Assembly (NCBI RefSeq): GCF_963576675.1
Contig: NC_088918.1
Coordinates: 38,225,501-38,289,500, forward strand
Reading direction: 5' to 3'
DNA length: 64,000 bases
Source: Euphorbia lathyris
Taxonomy: Eukaryota; Streptophyta; Magnoliopsida; Malpighiales; Euphorbiaceae
The notes under the pieces are model-generated. The model was not told where the DNA came from. It saw only the letters and a program-made list of their open reading frames with translations, and ran no database searches. Positions 11,537-23,858 of the stretch are shown one piece after another (the first letter of the stretch is position 1; each line of letters begins with the position of its first letter). A program made the translations under genes and the position numbers.

Positions 11537-13245
11537 AAAAATAATAATAATCCTGCAACCCAGGATATTGTAATTTGAATTTCAAAAGTGAAGATTTATT
11601 ATAATTACGAAAAAGTAACAAATATTTGATCTCCACATGAATTCCGGGTAACAAAAATGTGGTCATTTTAATTTTAGATATAAAAAAGAATGAAGAGAAG
11701 AATCAGTTCATGTGTGTGCTGTGCATCATTAAATTAAACATTAGCCAGCTTTTCCATCCTGGCCAGGACAGCTTTTATTTATTTATTTTACTTAATTAAT
11801 TTTCAGGTGAATGTCTTTAATTTGTTGAATAAATAAATGGTAAAAGAAATAGAAACTATATTATTGCACAAATTAAAATAGTTACTAGAAAATACAAAAT
11901 TTTATAATGTGAATAAAAGAAAAGATTCTTTTCTTGTTCTAATTACTAAAGGAAAAATCTGCAAGAAATTTGGTCTACAGAAAAAAAAAAAAAAGCCAAA
12001 GCAGCTTTTTTTTTTTATTTTTTTTTTGCTTTCAGAAAAAAGAAAAAAGAAAGCCTCTGGTTGGTTGGAGTGTCACAATACCACAAAAAGAATTAATGTA
12101 TTTATCCCAAACGAAAATATTTCAATCAAATAATCCAATTCCTTTTCTTTTCTATCTTCAATTATACACAAGATAATAATCATAATAACTCAAATTTAGG
12201 GATGAGGTATAAGATGTTGGCAATATTAAAAAAAAAAACAATTTTACCCTATTTAGGGGTGTTTTTCTACTACTTTACTTTGTATTTTTACACATAGCAA
12301 CTTATACTAAAAAATAATAAAAATATACAAATATTTATTTAGTCATTAAAAAAAAAGACAAATAAAAAAAGAGAATATAGATAAGGTAGTGAAAGGTGTG
12401 GAACAACATAATTGAGAACAAAATAACTACTACACATGAAAAAAATCGAATAATTACCTTCAGAAACATCACAATTTCCTGTAATTTCTGACACATTTGC
12501 TTTTCCTCAGTTGTCTATTTATTTGCATCCGATTTCTTCAATTGGAGATATCAAAGTCTAAATTCTCCAAATTCTTGAAAAAAAATCTATTCATACAGTT
12601 TATCAATGGAAACTGCTCTTAAATAAATCCGAATTTCTTAATGAAGTAAGGAAAAAATTATAAGACTATATTATTTGAAGTAAGAACAAAATTAGAAGAT
12701 TAAGAACAAAACTAATACATAATCAAAATCTCTTACCAAAAAAAAAAATACATAATCAAAATTAGAGGTCTTTGATTTTCAGTGGCCAATGAATATAATG
12801 ATGAAATACTATATATCATGCTTTATATATAGGTTTATTTGTGACTTTTGGATTTCCTTCGCTTAATGTTTTTTTATCTTCTTGTAACTCATGCTTTCTT
12901 TTATTACTTTACTTAATGGCTAATAATTGACAATAAATAATGTGTTAATATAATACTTATGCTATAGAGATAATAACAGCTCATTAACTCATTTATTCTT
13001 TTTGCTCCTACAATGCCAACTAAGCAATAAAAGCTCTAAAACACTTATTGTAAATTCTCTCTGCTTCCGCTATTATATATAGTATAGATAGATATGACGG
13101 TGAGGATGCTAGCTAATTTTGAGAATATTTGTACACCGTATTTCAAGATTCAATATTAAATAAGCTTAGCTTACTTCTTAAAAAAAAAACCCTTAGCTTA
13201 AATAATTAATTAAGAAACTCAAATTTCTTAAACTATTGTTCTCAT
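11537..13245. other. AT-rich spacer, nothing recognised
   Basis: Very AT-rich with long A and T runs (for example 11980-12050). Translations on both strands give only low-complexity Lys/Phe-rich peptides. No gene, terminal repeat or RNA gene was found. Confidence 0.6.
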
Positions 13246-13253
13246 GTTTATAG

Positions 13254-13904
13254 TAGGGCTGGGCACAGTTCGGTCCAAGTCGGGGATTCATGAATCTCCA
13301 GTATTGGATTGAAATTCGGAGATTAATAAAATGAAATCTCCAGAATTGGATTGAAAGAATAAATCTCCAGAATTGAATTGCCCCAAAAAAAATCGAAGCA
13401 GAGAGAATGGGGTAAAGAAGCACGAGATTCTATTTTATAAAATGTTTAAAAATTTTAATATTTAAAACTTCTTATTACTTAATTAAATGGTTAATAAGAA
13501 GTAGAATTGGTTTAGATGGTTAAGGCGATTAACAATAATAATGTTATACCTTATTAATAAATTATAAATTTATATTATTGTAATTAGTTTACCAAACCTT
13601 ACAAAATATATAACTATATATTATATAATATTTCTCTTTATATAAAGTTAATGTATGAAATATAAATTTATTATTGCTAAACTTTCGGTTATTTCAGTTC
13701 GGTCCAATCCAATCCAATCCAATTCGGTTATCGGTCCGGTCCTGGAGAAATTTCGGTCCAGTTCGGTCCAGTTCTTTGACGAAAAGTCAACGGTCCAATC
13801 CAGTTCGGTTCTTCAAAAAAAGTCAACGGTCCGGTCCAATTCCGGAGTTTTTTCCTCGGATATTCGGTCCGGTCCAGTATCTCCGGGATCCGCGCCCAGC
13901 CCTA
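13254..13904. mobile_element. Non-autonomous hAT element with 8-bp TSD
   Basis: Begins TAGGGCTGGGCAC and ends GCGCCCAGCCCTA, terminal inverted repeats typical of a widespread plant hAT group. Both sides carry GTTTATAG (13246-13253 and 13905-13912), a perfect 8-bp target duplication. Subterminal regions are full of CGGTCC/GGACCG repeats (13680-13880), the usual transposase-binding clusters. No transposase is encoded. Confidence 0.93.
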
Positions 13905-14149
13905 GTTTATAGTCATACTAGAAAATTAGGTAATTTTAATAACTACAAGATTCTTTGACACCAATTCACGAATGGTGAATCTAACTTATTTACTTTGATT
14001 TAAATAAATTTTGTATTTTAAGAATAATCATAATCATAAAAGAAATTTATAAAATTGCTCAATGGAGAGACTTATTTACATTTTTAGATCCATTTAAATA
14101 TATGCTACCAAACTAGACTCTTCCATTACATATTTTTTTTAAAATACTC

Positions 14150-14720
14150 TTTAATATCATGTAAAATGACATCACGCGGATGACGTCATTTTCGTGCTCT
14201 CTAAAGCTAAAAGACACGTGCAAAAGATAAGGGCCCAAATTCAACGACAGCAGCTCAAATACGACGATCGAAGCTCCGATCTCCAATTACGAGAGAATCT
14301 TTTAGAATCCTACGAGACAAAGAATTCCTCCCAAGATTCAGAATCCTTGAGAGTTATGAAATTCTAAGCTCATAAGGACTCCTAAAGAGGTAACAATCTC
14401 AACCTAAAAAACCTATAAATAGACAGGTATTGACACAAGATACAGTACGTTAACTATTATCTCACAACTAGTTAAGACCCTTCAATTCGGTCCTAATCAC
14501 AAACTGATTTAGGCATCAGAGCGGGTTCACCGGATCCCGGCCCCGTTTAATCTACGTTAATGTTTTGTAGGTTATCAATGATGTTGAATTATTAAGGCGC
14601 TTGAGACACGTAAGTAGAATTAGGTAACCGATTATCATTAGTGCGGTGAGCATGAACCAAAATTCTCCGTGATTATTCAGATTATTCGATCATGGCTACA
14701 TCCAGTCGAGTTCAATTAGA
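14150..14720 (+). mobile_element. Gypsy Tat-like LTR end and leader, fragment
   Basis: Contains an LTR-promoter-like arrangement: palindrome TGACGTCA at 14181-14188, a CACGTG core near 14214 and TATAAATAG near 14414. Then comes TTAGGCATCAGAGCGGGTT followed by a CCGG-rich stretch, the R/U5 signature seen in Tat-lineage and related LTRs. The leader contains ATTAGTGCGGTGAGCATG, which has a counterpart in the minus-strand fragment at 45170-45540. LTR borders and a paired LTR were not found. Confidence 0.5.
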
Positions 14721-14739
14721 GATTCGTCGAAATAACGAG

Positions 14740-15073
14740 CAGACTGCGCATTTCCTGATTTGTGATTATCGAGAGAGATGGGATTCTGACAGAGTCTTAT
14801 GTCTTCTGATTTTATGTCAAAAAGGGAAAGTCCTCGTTTGACTTTTACGCGGGCTTCAGCTTCTAGGCTTCTTTCGGCTTGGGTCTTTGATTTCATTCAG
14901 GCCTTTTTGCTTATTTGTGTATATGCTTCTAATTAATTTAGACACTTAAATAAATTTGTTAGCACATAAACACAAATAATTGATTCTGAATTTTTAATAC
15001 TTTGAGTGATCTAAGTCCTTATTAATTGTTATTTTTGTCATAATTAAAACTTTATCAAAATTGGGTTTCAACA
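14740..15073 (-). mobile_element. Sirevirus-like LTR terminus, fragment
   Basis: Read on the minus strand from 15073 it begins TGTTGAAACCCAATTTTGAT and later has AAGGCC...AAGCC words, echoing the beginning of the Sirevirus LTRs elsewhere in the window. It interrupts the exon that ends at 15074. The other end was not defined. Confidence 0.4.
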
Positions 15074-18000
15074 ATAACCTCCGAATCTCAGAAATCGCAT
15101 CAGTGGATGCTCGAGATGGCCGAGGACTATCATCACAGTCATCGGGGACATTGTCCATACCAACATGCTCCTTTCTCTCATCATCCCCGTTATCTTGCTC
15201 CTTTGCCTCATCCCGCACAACAACAAATCCCCCAAATAACTTGTCATAATCAAATTCACGATCCTGAATGTGGTTAAGGAGCAACTTATACCAAGTTGTA
15301 TTCGTATCAACATCTTCCACAATAAGTTTAGATTGTGGAGAAGTAGCATCCTACAAATCATAAATGGATATATGATAATTAGTATGATTTCAAAATTGAT
15401 TATGACAATTTAAACTTGCTCACCTTAATCATATCATGCACTTGAGGAAATATCGGGACTTTAGCCGTTTTCCATCTAAGCATGCGTGGCAGGATACAAT
15501 TTGGTTTCTTCACGTAGTATGTCTTTGTCGCCTTCCAAAGCATAAATAGCCAAACATGTACGAAGGATAAAAACATGTAAGTAAACTAAGTTTTTATTAC
15601 AATTCATATGTACACAATATATATACTATGTGTACCTCGACTACGTGTGTTAGCCCCTCCTAATTGACATTTAGTAGGAGTTATCTTCTCTTTAGACTCA
15701 ATGGCTTTTCGTCTTTTGGCGATAGCTCTTGTGCATCTCATACCGAATCACCTCTCCCCATAATAACGATTCAAATTATATTGGATAATTAACAAGCACT
15801 AGTGTGAGCATGGATTTTTCCGACCCTATAATGAAATTATAGTTGCATGTGCTCAATATGTTACAGGTGGACTCCAGATCGTATTGTGCAGAATCACAGA
15901 CTGAAACTCGAGTCTCTTTTAAGAACGTTAGAGCCAAAATCAACCACTTTCTCATTGGAACATATATTTCTTGACCAAATCGAGTTTCAAGAGGTCTTAA
16001 TGGGTTGTGCCCTTCAAGAGTGTCACCACACACTTTTTTCGGCTCAATTCGGAGGTCAAACGAAGAAGTTATGACCACTCGAAGACTTCCGAACAGAAAC
16101 TCGGGATGATGTTAGAGCTATAACCTTAATTCGGGTCATTTTTAGCCATGTACATTCAAACACAAAATGTTCGTCTTGTTGAGACGAATCCAATGGTATA
16201 AGAAGCATCAAAATCGGAGGTCGAAAAAGGCATTTTGGGCCTAAAAACTACGAGTGCCTTGTCTAGGAAAAGGGCATTTGTGCCCCTAACCAGGCTGTGG
16301 CTGATCGGTCATAGGGTGTGGCTGATCGTCCACCGATATAACCGATCGACTACGTCGTCACTTAGTGCAAAAATGCCCCATAACTTCCCTATTTTATGCC
16401 CACTACTTTGGCAGTTGAAACCAAGGGTTGATACATGAATAAAACACCAAAAAATATCAGTTTACAGGGGATGGAACACACTTTGAGAAGAGAAAGAAAA
16501 CATAGAGAGTTAGAAAGAGAAGCTAGAGAGAAAGTGAAGAAGTCATCTCTTTTCTTTGATTTTCTCAACCAAATCCAAAGTTCCTAACCATTCTAAAAGT
16601 GAATAAAAGATAAGAATTGAGTAAATATAAGGTCTTTGAATAATTTCTAGAGTGAGAAAGCATTTGAAAGTGAGTGAAAGTAACTCAAAGTGAGTGAAAT
16701 TCTTGATCTCTCTTAGTGATTCTTCGGGTAAACACCAAATCAAGTATTCCAATCCTTCTAAGAAGCAAGGAAAGGGTTCAAATCGAACATTTAAAACTAT
16801 TTCAGTCATATTCGAGTTCAAATCCACCAATACCGATCACTGTACTTGGGTTTCGATTGCAGATTCTATTTGTTTGCGTTCGTGAGTCTACCTCTTCGCA
16901 AAATTGAATTAAAGCTTGGAAGGTAACTCTCTGAAGGGTTTAAAAGCCTCTTTTTGACATGAAAATTCATATCTATTTGTTACAGTGTTCGGGACGAAAG
17001 CGAGTTTTTTGCAATTCTATAATAGGTGGCCGATCGGCCACTCATTATAGCCGATCAGCTACAGTGGAAAAAATGCATAAATTCTACTTTTCACCCATTT
17101 CGCACGGGTTAGTCTGTAGGTTCTGATTTCGATAAATTTACATTCCAGTATGCGTAAATAGGCGTTTAAATACTCAATACGTAAAATTTGATTAATTACG
17201 AGTTAAGGGGTATTTTTGGAATATTAAATTAATTTGTTAGAATAAATAGATGCAGTTCACAGATTGAAATGCAAGTTGATGTGCTATATTAATAGGATCT
17301 GGTTGAGTCATATGTCATTGAGTCCGACATCATAGAATAAACCCGAAAGACGGGTCCAACGTCCCATGACTAATATTTGTCTGTTTTATAGGGTTAATAG
17401 ATTTGTTTAAGGCTAGATCAAATGTATATGATTTCAATATTCAATTGGGATATAATTTATAATTTTGAATTTATTTATCGCTTTCCGCAATCTATGTGAT
17501 GAATGATTACAAATTGAAAAGAACTTACATATATTTGGTATTCTAACAGAAGTCAAGTTTACGATTTTATTAATCAAACTCTTCCAAACGTTTAATTCAC
17601 GAACTTGTTTTAGAAGAGGTGTCATAATGTGAGCCCGTATGTCATGTGACTTTGTGTTCCTGTACACTATTCAGATGGCGACTCTGACATATCGAATTAT
17701 CCTAAAACATGATAAAAAAAAAGCTAAATAATATATGCATCGGAAGAGACACACCAAGTGTCATCCTTAAAAACGTTAAGTGTCGGTGTATTATAAAAAC
17801 TGAGCATTCCAAGTAAAGGTCCGGACACTCACAAACCGAGTTTTCTCAGTGGTGATCAAACAACGATGTATGAAAAACTACATCACAATATTAATGGCTT
17901 CATCGTCATCCTTCTTACTCCAATCAGTATCTTTAGACATTTCAAATATGTCATGGTGAGTTATGGGATCTACCCCTTTTAAGTTAGAAAACTCCAAATA
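15074..18000 (-). pseudogene. DUF1985/Ulp1-type transposon gene, fragments
   Basis: Minus-strand exon-like pieces resemble the plant gene family with DUF1985 and Ulp1-like domains carried by some Mutator-like elements. An upstream piece near 18000-17780 reads DDDEAINIVM*FFIHRCLIT. A middle piece at about 15760-15650 starts MRCTRAIAKRRKAIE. An exon near 15540-15424 reads CILPRMLRWKTAKVP and ends at a GT donor. A further exon, 15350-15074, has an AG acceptor and reads MEDVDTNTTWYKLLLNHIQD-like sequence. The 73-bp intron 15351-15423 is well formed. An LTR-like block (15775-17673) separates the first pieces. Family assignment is from motif memory only. Confidence 0.4.
15775..17673 (+). mobile_element. 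Ogre/Tat-like Gypsy LTR, partial
   Basis: Non-coding block with repeated CCGATCGGCCA/GCCGATC words (16300-16350, 17030-17060) and purine-rich leader-like sequence. It ends CA at 17672-17673, followed two bases later by TGGCGACTCTG (17676-17686). That is the primer-binding site complementary to tRNA-Arg used by Ogre-type elements. The left border was not resolved and no gag or pol follows. Confidence 0.5.
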
Positions 18001-18066
18001 TAGGTCCAATACACAAAGTTGCCGGATAAAATCAGAAAACTCCAAATATAGGTCCAATACACAAAG
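17986..18066. repeat. 33-bp direct repeat, two copies
   Basis: The unit AGAAAACTCCAAATATAGGT... occurs at 17986-18018 and again identically at 18034-18066, a period of 48 bp. It looks like a local duplication with no coding role. Confidence 0.85.
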
Positions 18067-18220
18067 CTAATTTCAAATACATAAAACTACTTAGCCCAAA
18101 AGGATTTATGTATGTAAAATGAACATAATACTTACATGAAGTGCTTGGATCTTGGATTAATGTATAAAAAATAAAGGATTCCCAATGAATAGAATAATAA
18201 CGATAAAAAAGATGATAAAT

Positions 18221-18342
18221 TGTTATATACAGGGTATTGTGGATAATTCTTAAATGAAATAGTCTATATATGTAATGTGTTGTGTCATGAGTTTTAATAT
18301 GTAAATGAGTCTCCATTTTAGCTAAACTTTATAATTTACCCT
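18221..18342. mobile_element. Arm of the 9993-type inverted-repeat family
   Basis: TGTTATATA, ATAGTCTA, ATATGTAAT, AATATGTAAATGAG and TTTATAATTT occur in the same order as in the right arm of the element at 9993-11536. This is a second, more diverged, apparently single-ended copy. No opposite arm was found. Confidence 0.55.
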
Positions 18343-19080
18343 TAAAAATATAGTGAGCTTTTTAATTTTTTCCATCGTTTTTTAATTAGCAGCTTAACTA
18401 TAACCATTCAAAAGTCTGTTAATATATCATGTTAAGTCGTATGTAAAAATATGAAAAGTTTGAGTCGTGTTTGTAATTAATAATTAAACTTTATTACATT
18501 TATTAATTAAGTTGACATATAAACACATGTGATAATTAGTAATAGTTTTAAATAGATCAAAGTACAAAAATCAATCATGTGATTAGACTGATTTGCAAAA
18601 ACAATCATATGATTTAAAAATTTGCAAATATAGATTTGTATTTTATACAATCTACAATTTAAAAATGACCGTTTTAGAACAATTAAAAATACTTTTGTAA
18701 ATTATATAATATATGTATGAACTTACAAATTTACTTCAGCATAGTATTGTATGACAAAAGAATTTAATTAACGGATACAAATTTCATAAATTTCAGACTC
18801 ATGTAAAAATCAACCTTAATCTAACTAAAACATTTACTTATCAACTAAAAAACTATCAAACATTATAATTAGATGTTAATTTTTTTTTTTTTTTGTATGT
18901 ATACATGTATATAAATTTATCATATTTTTAAACAAATCTCTGATTAAAGGATGTTATTGTATGAATTGGTAATTTTATTTTCATTTATAATTGAAATCCT
19001 CCGTATTTAACTATAAAAAAGAGAAAACCTCCGTATTTAATAAACCAAACAGTCGAGAAAAGGAAAAAAGAGACGAGTGA
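18343..19080. other. AT-rich spacer upstream of the coiled-coil gene
   Basis: No coding signal, terminal repeat or RNA gene was recognised. It is A/T-rich with a long T run near 18880. Confidence 0.6.
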
Positions 19081-19108
19081 ATCCTAATTTCTCTAGGGCC
19101 ACAACGGC

Positions 19109-19114
19109 CACGTG
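19109..19114 (+). promoter_or_regulatory. G-box CACGTG in the probable promoter
   Basis: A CACGTG palindrome about 150-200 bases before the presumed 5' UTR exon of the coiled-coil gene. bZIP and bHLH factors bind this core in plants. Function here is inferred only from position. Confidence 0.4.
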
Positions 19115-20828
19115 TAATGCTGATTTGGCAAAAAAAGTACTCCAACAAAATAATGTTTTCAAAGTTCCAATTAAATCCCTAATTCCCTGCAATTCGTTCT
19201 CCTGGGCCGGGGGAAATAGAAAAAAAAAAAAAAAATTAGAAGCAAAAAATCTTGTTTGCCGATTAGCCGCCAATCCATCCACTCTACTCTCAGGTGAAAT
19301 TTCAGAGCAGGTGAGAACTTGCTGAGTAATAGGTACCAAGTACACGATAAGGAAATGGTACAACATAATTGAAAGGCTGCAGTTTCTTCTGAGTTTTTGA
19401 GAAGGGAATAGGCCTAACCTGAACCCTAATCTGTTCAATGAGGTTCTATTCTTCTTCTTCTTGTTGATATTCTCTTGTTTTTTATTTTTCTTATTCTTAT
19501 GTTTATATATACATATTTGTCTCGCTTTGTTTATATCGGTGATTGTTTGTGTTGTAAGATTTACTGAACTTTTTCGTTTTTGATCCAAAGTTTTTGTGTA
19601 TCGATTGCGTTCGCTATCTGTTTTTGATTGGATGTGTGGATAGTTGTGATTTTGCTGAGAATATGTTTTTTTTTTTTCTGGAATATTCTGCAGATTTCAG
19701 GCGCTTTCTCTCTCTCCCCCCTAAAATGGGCTACCTTACCGAATTAGGATTTCTTTCATCATTCCTAGAGCCATTCTCAAATTGAAAATATGTGGGGGGG
19801 TAATTATGCCATATTTGTGGAGTATCGTCGTTTTTAAGGATCATCGCTAATTAGATGATTTTCTCTAGTAGGTCAACCATTCTTATGAATAAAGTGGGGG
19901 CGGGTTTTTTCTTGAGATTTTCTGTTAAAGTGAGCTGAGGATTGAGACAAAGGAATGTAAAAATAGATTCTAATTTTAACCATACTAATGGATCAATTGG
20001 GGATATCTCATTGGAGATTTTGCTGACTTAGGCAAGTGCAAAACATGATAATAGTTAAGGAGGGCTGAGGTTTTGTTGTTTGGCTGCAGAGATTGTTGGA
20101 AGTTAATATCCATTTCTGATTTAGCCCTTCTCTTCTACACTTCAAGTGATTCATGGATGTTTTGTAGGTTATTTTTAGGATTGTTGTGATAATTTTACTA
20201 TGTGAATGCCAAATAGAATTTTCAAAATTCAGATGAATTTTGTTGGAGGAATGGTCTTGGCGAGAGCAAATGTATCATGAATAGATTTGTGGAAGCTATA
20301 GAATTCTGCTTGTGATTTTGTAACTATTGTTGATAAAATCCCATCTTCAATGTGTTCATTATTAGCAAGCACAAAAGGCATGTAAAACAAATATGTTGAT
20401 ATTACTATTGTAGTATTGTATCTTCTGTTGATTCAAAACTACAGAAATTGTCAGTATGTTATAGTTATGTGCATATAGAAATGTGATGATACTAAATGAT
20501 AGGAGATTTAGCATGGATAGAAGAATCATGGACGGTGGGATTTTGTCACTGCTAGGTTCATTTGGGTATTAAAGTAAATCACATGCCATTCACATATAAA
20601 AAATTTAATGCATGGATTACTATCTTTACATATGCATATACAATGCATTTACATATACATCTTATGTACTTTCAAGGATTGAAAAACTTTGAGCGTCTCA
20701 CTGGTGTGCTTTTCTTATGTGCCCCTATACTGCAGTAAAAATACCAAAGGAATTTTGGTTCAATGCTGATGTAGGTCATAATTGGATGAATAAGCAAGCT
20801 TCACATCAGTTCTGCATATGCTATTAAA
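19115..20828 (+). other. 5' UTR exon and long leader intron
   Basis: A 5' UTR exon probably ends at 19310 (CAGAGCAG followed by GTGAGA). A 1.46-kb leader intron would then run to an AG near 20773-20774, leaving about 54 bases of UTR before ATG 20829. No open frame with coding character occurs between. Confidence 0.5.
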
Positions 20829-22535
20829 ATGAAACCAAGAACTACTGGTGGTCCTAGAGGTCAGAAGGGACAAAATTTTCAGGTTGAGGGGCCAAACTGG
20901 ATACTCATCGCAGGTGGTGCTTTGTTAAGTACTCTATCTATTCGCCTAGGGTACAAGCTGAAGCAGACACTCGATTCAAGGCAACAGGGAAATGCTTCTA
21001 GTAGTCTGAAAGGTCTTGTATAATTCATAGTGTCAACAAGTTGTCATAATTTGAATACGAGCTAACTTTTTAAGGTTATACATTTTAGGGAAGGAGAAGC
21101 CATCTGAAAGGAGGAGGACGGGAGTTTGCCATATGCATTCAAACATGTACTCCTTTACTCAAGATGAAGACGGTTGCTTCAACTGCATATCAGGTATGGT
21201 GATTATTTTAGTTCAAACCCTGGGGGACTGGAGAGGAACCAGTTGAAAGCTTCATTTCTAACATTTTTATGGTATTCCCTTTTGATAATCTTGCTACTGA
21301 ATGCTATAATGTTGCAGTATGATAAGTGGAGATATGCACAACTTCTGTTTTTGTTGTTGTTTCTTCGTCTTTTTGGAATGGTACCCCTATGGATGACAAT
21401 ATTTTGTTGTTGACATGTTTATTTCATTATTTATTTGTTCGCAAGTGACAATCTAAATTTATAAATGCTTTATTTTTCAAAGTCCTTAATCCTTTCAGTT
21501 TTCTAGGTGATTGGTGCTTGGTTTGAGCTATGTGCCTTTTTTTCCTCTTATTTTGGGGATCATTGTGGGATCTGCATTTTGCATAATGGTGTTTGTTTGT
21601 CCTCTTTGTGTTTTCTAGTGGCAGGACAGTGGGCGTCTGTATGAATGCTTGTTTCAACAAATACAATTGCCTCATGTGAATTTTATGTAGTACATCATAT
21701 CTTAACCCCTTACAATTCTTAGAATCTATTGCTATGAGATGTTCCGAATGTTCACTGTTATCATGTGTGAATTTGATTTTGGGTTTTCACAGGGAATGAA
21801 GGCATTGCAGATTTGAAGCACCAGTCTAGTGATCAGATGCTGTCTGAATCTGACGTTGCTCTTCCTTTGGTCACAGTTCCTGGTCCAGAATTCACCAAAG
21901 AGAATGGTGTTATGTGGGTATCATCTCCTGATCGGCTTGAGTTACCTCCAAAGCCATTCCACCATTCAAATTGCTCCGACTCACCGTGTGTCTCAGAATC
22001 TGGCTCTGACATCTTCAGCAAGCGAGAAGTGATACAAAAGTTGAGGCAGCAATTAAAGAGAAGAGATGACATGATAATGGAGATGCAGGATCAGATTTTG
22101 GAGTTGCAAAATTCCCTCAATGCTCAGGTGGCACATTCGACAAATTTGCAATCACAGTTTGATGCGGCTAGCAGAGATTTGTTTGATTCTGAGAGAGAAA
22201 TTCAGCGTCTGAGGAAGGCAATTGCTGATCACTGTGTGAACCATGTCGCTGTGAATGAAAAACCGTCAACATCGCCAATATGGGCATCTGAGGTGGCAAA
22301 TGGTCATGCAAATGGGTATTTGGAAGGCAACAACGGTTTTGCCTTGTCAGAAAAGGGTGGTAGGGGAGATGGAGAGAGGATTGACATGCTGAAAAGGGAA
22401 GTAGGAGAATTGAAGGAAGTAATAGACGGAAAAGAGTACTTGTTGCAGAGCTACAAGGAGCAGAAGGCAGAGCTGTCAATGAAGGTTAAGGAATTGCAGC
22501 AGAGACTGGATTGTCAGCTCCCTAATATTTTGTAG
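20829..22535 (+). CDS. Conserved plant coiled-coil protein with N-terminal membrane segment
   Basis: Three coding exons, 20829-21012, 21089-21193 and 21793-22535, splice in frame with GT-AG borders to a 343-residue protein. Start: MKPRTTGGPRGQKGQNFQVE. A single hydrophobic segment, WILIAGGALLSTLSIRLGY (about residues 24-42), follows and could anchor it in a membrane. The middle exon is Cys/His-containing (CHMHSN...FNCISG). Residues about 172-240 (EVIQKLRQQLKRRDDMIMEM onward) and 300-340 (ending LQQRLDCQLPNIL) have heptad-like coiled-coil character. I recognise it as a conserved plant protein of unknown function. All exons are open and no damage was seen. Confidence 0.85.
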
Positions 22536-23352
22536 GCATTGTTAGGTTATGTGCATTCTTGCTCAATTTTTCATGTTCCTCTTTGATTTGAGGTTTCTAG
22601 ATGTGGGAGAAGCTTCTTTTTCTCCTTGCTTTCTTATTTTCTTTTCTTTGGTTTAGTTTGGATTGTTTGATGCGTTTTAGGGTTTTGGCATATATCGGGA
22701 GTGAGGAGAGGTAGGGAAAAGCAAAAAGCTGTGTAGTGAATGGTGTATCGATTGGCTAGTGTTTGCTTCCTTATAAGAAATGCGAGAAAGTATTCACAAA
22801 TGGTTTGGCAAAAGCCATCTTTTCATCTTGGATTTGAGTTTAGTTAGCTCATATGCTCTTTAAATTTTCCAAGATAAGTTCCTGCAGATTTATCTCTAAC
22901 CTAAGAAGGAGGGGGTAAACTCATTTCCTAATTATTATTTTTTTCATGATTCGACTAAGACCATGTTTGTTTCATAGAATACGAGTGAATGGAATTGTTA
23001 TTTGATGAGAAATACTTATTTTGATACTTAAATTAAAAAAATTGATTCATGGAATAACTATTGTTTAATGTAAGGAATAATCACTATGTATGCAAAGTAA
23101 ACTGCAAGAATTATAATATTTTGATAGTATATTGGAAGGTTGATGTTAGCTTGGAAAAATGTGGTTGACAAACACCGCATTTATTTTAAAATGCAAGAAG
23201 CTAGCTAATGTGGGAGTGGTGGAGATTGAAAAAGAAGACTTTTGCTTTATGATTTGGTCATGCTGATGTGTTAAAAAAGAAGTATTTGTCGTTTTAAGTT
23301 TTTTTTGAATTTTTTTTTTGAAATTTCGTTTTAAGTTTTAGTAGTCGTTTTA
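22536..23352 (+). other. 3' UTR and AT-rich spacer
   Basis: About 300 bases of T-rich 3' UTR-like sequence follow the TAG at 22533-22535, then AT-rich spacer up to the first MITE. No further gene was seen. Confidence 0.55.
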
Positions 23353-23698
23353 GAGCATCTCCAATAGAGGGTGCTCAAAAAAGTGTCAGCTGATGTGACA
23401 TCAGGTTTGACAACTTTTAAAGGGTGCCCACTATTGAAGTGATTGTGAGTGTCAAGGAAAGTTGCCAATTTTTGGCAACCAATTTTTTAATATACACTCC
23501 TAGAAATAATAAATCTGGAACATTTTATTTATAATAAAATAATAATTTGTAGGATTATAGTGGCAACTTTTCAAGCAACCTCTATTGGAGCATTTTTTAA
23601 TTAAAAGTTGTCAAAAATGATGTGGATGAAAGAGACAATAAAACACTATATTTTAGTAAGTTTTGGCACTCTTTTAGGCACCTCTATTGAAGATGCTC
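23353..23698. mobile_element. Tourist-like (PIF/Harbinger) MITE, TTA duplication
   Basis: A 346-bp element with ends GAGCATCTCCAATAGAGG and (inverted) GAGCATCTTCAATAGAGG, flanked by TTA on both sides (23350-23352 and 23699-23701). The 3-bp TTA/TAA target is characteristic of PIF/Harbinger. No coding capacity. Confidence 0.85.
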
Positions 23699-23858
23699 TT
23701 AGTAGTTTTTTTTTGTTGGCTAATTAGTTGGGAAAAAAGAGAGAGAAACATATATAGCTTTTCCTTTATTTCTGGTAAACCGTTATTCTTTTCCAAGGTG
23801 CAACGGTACCAAAAAAAAAAAAACTTAAAAAAATAACAAAGCCTTGATATATTATTTT

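Noticed and set aside
19037..19588. 183-codon minus-strand frame upstream of the coiled-coil gene
   Set aside because: Low-complexity Lys/Asn and Phe runs produced by AT-rich leader sequence; no recognisable domain, and it overlaps the presumed promoter and 5' UTR of a plus-strand gene.
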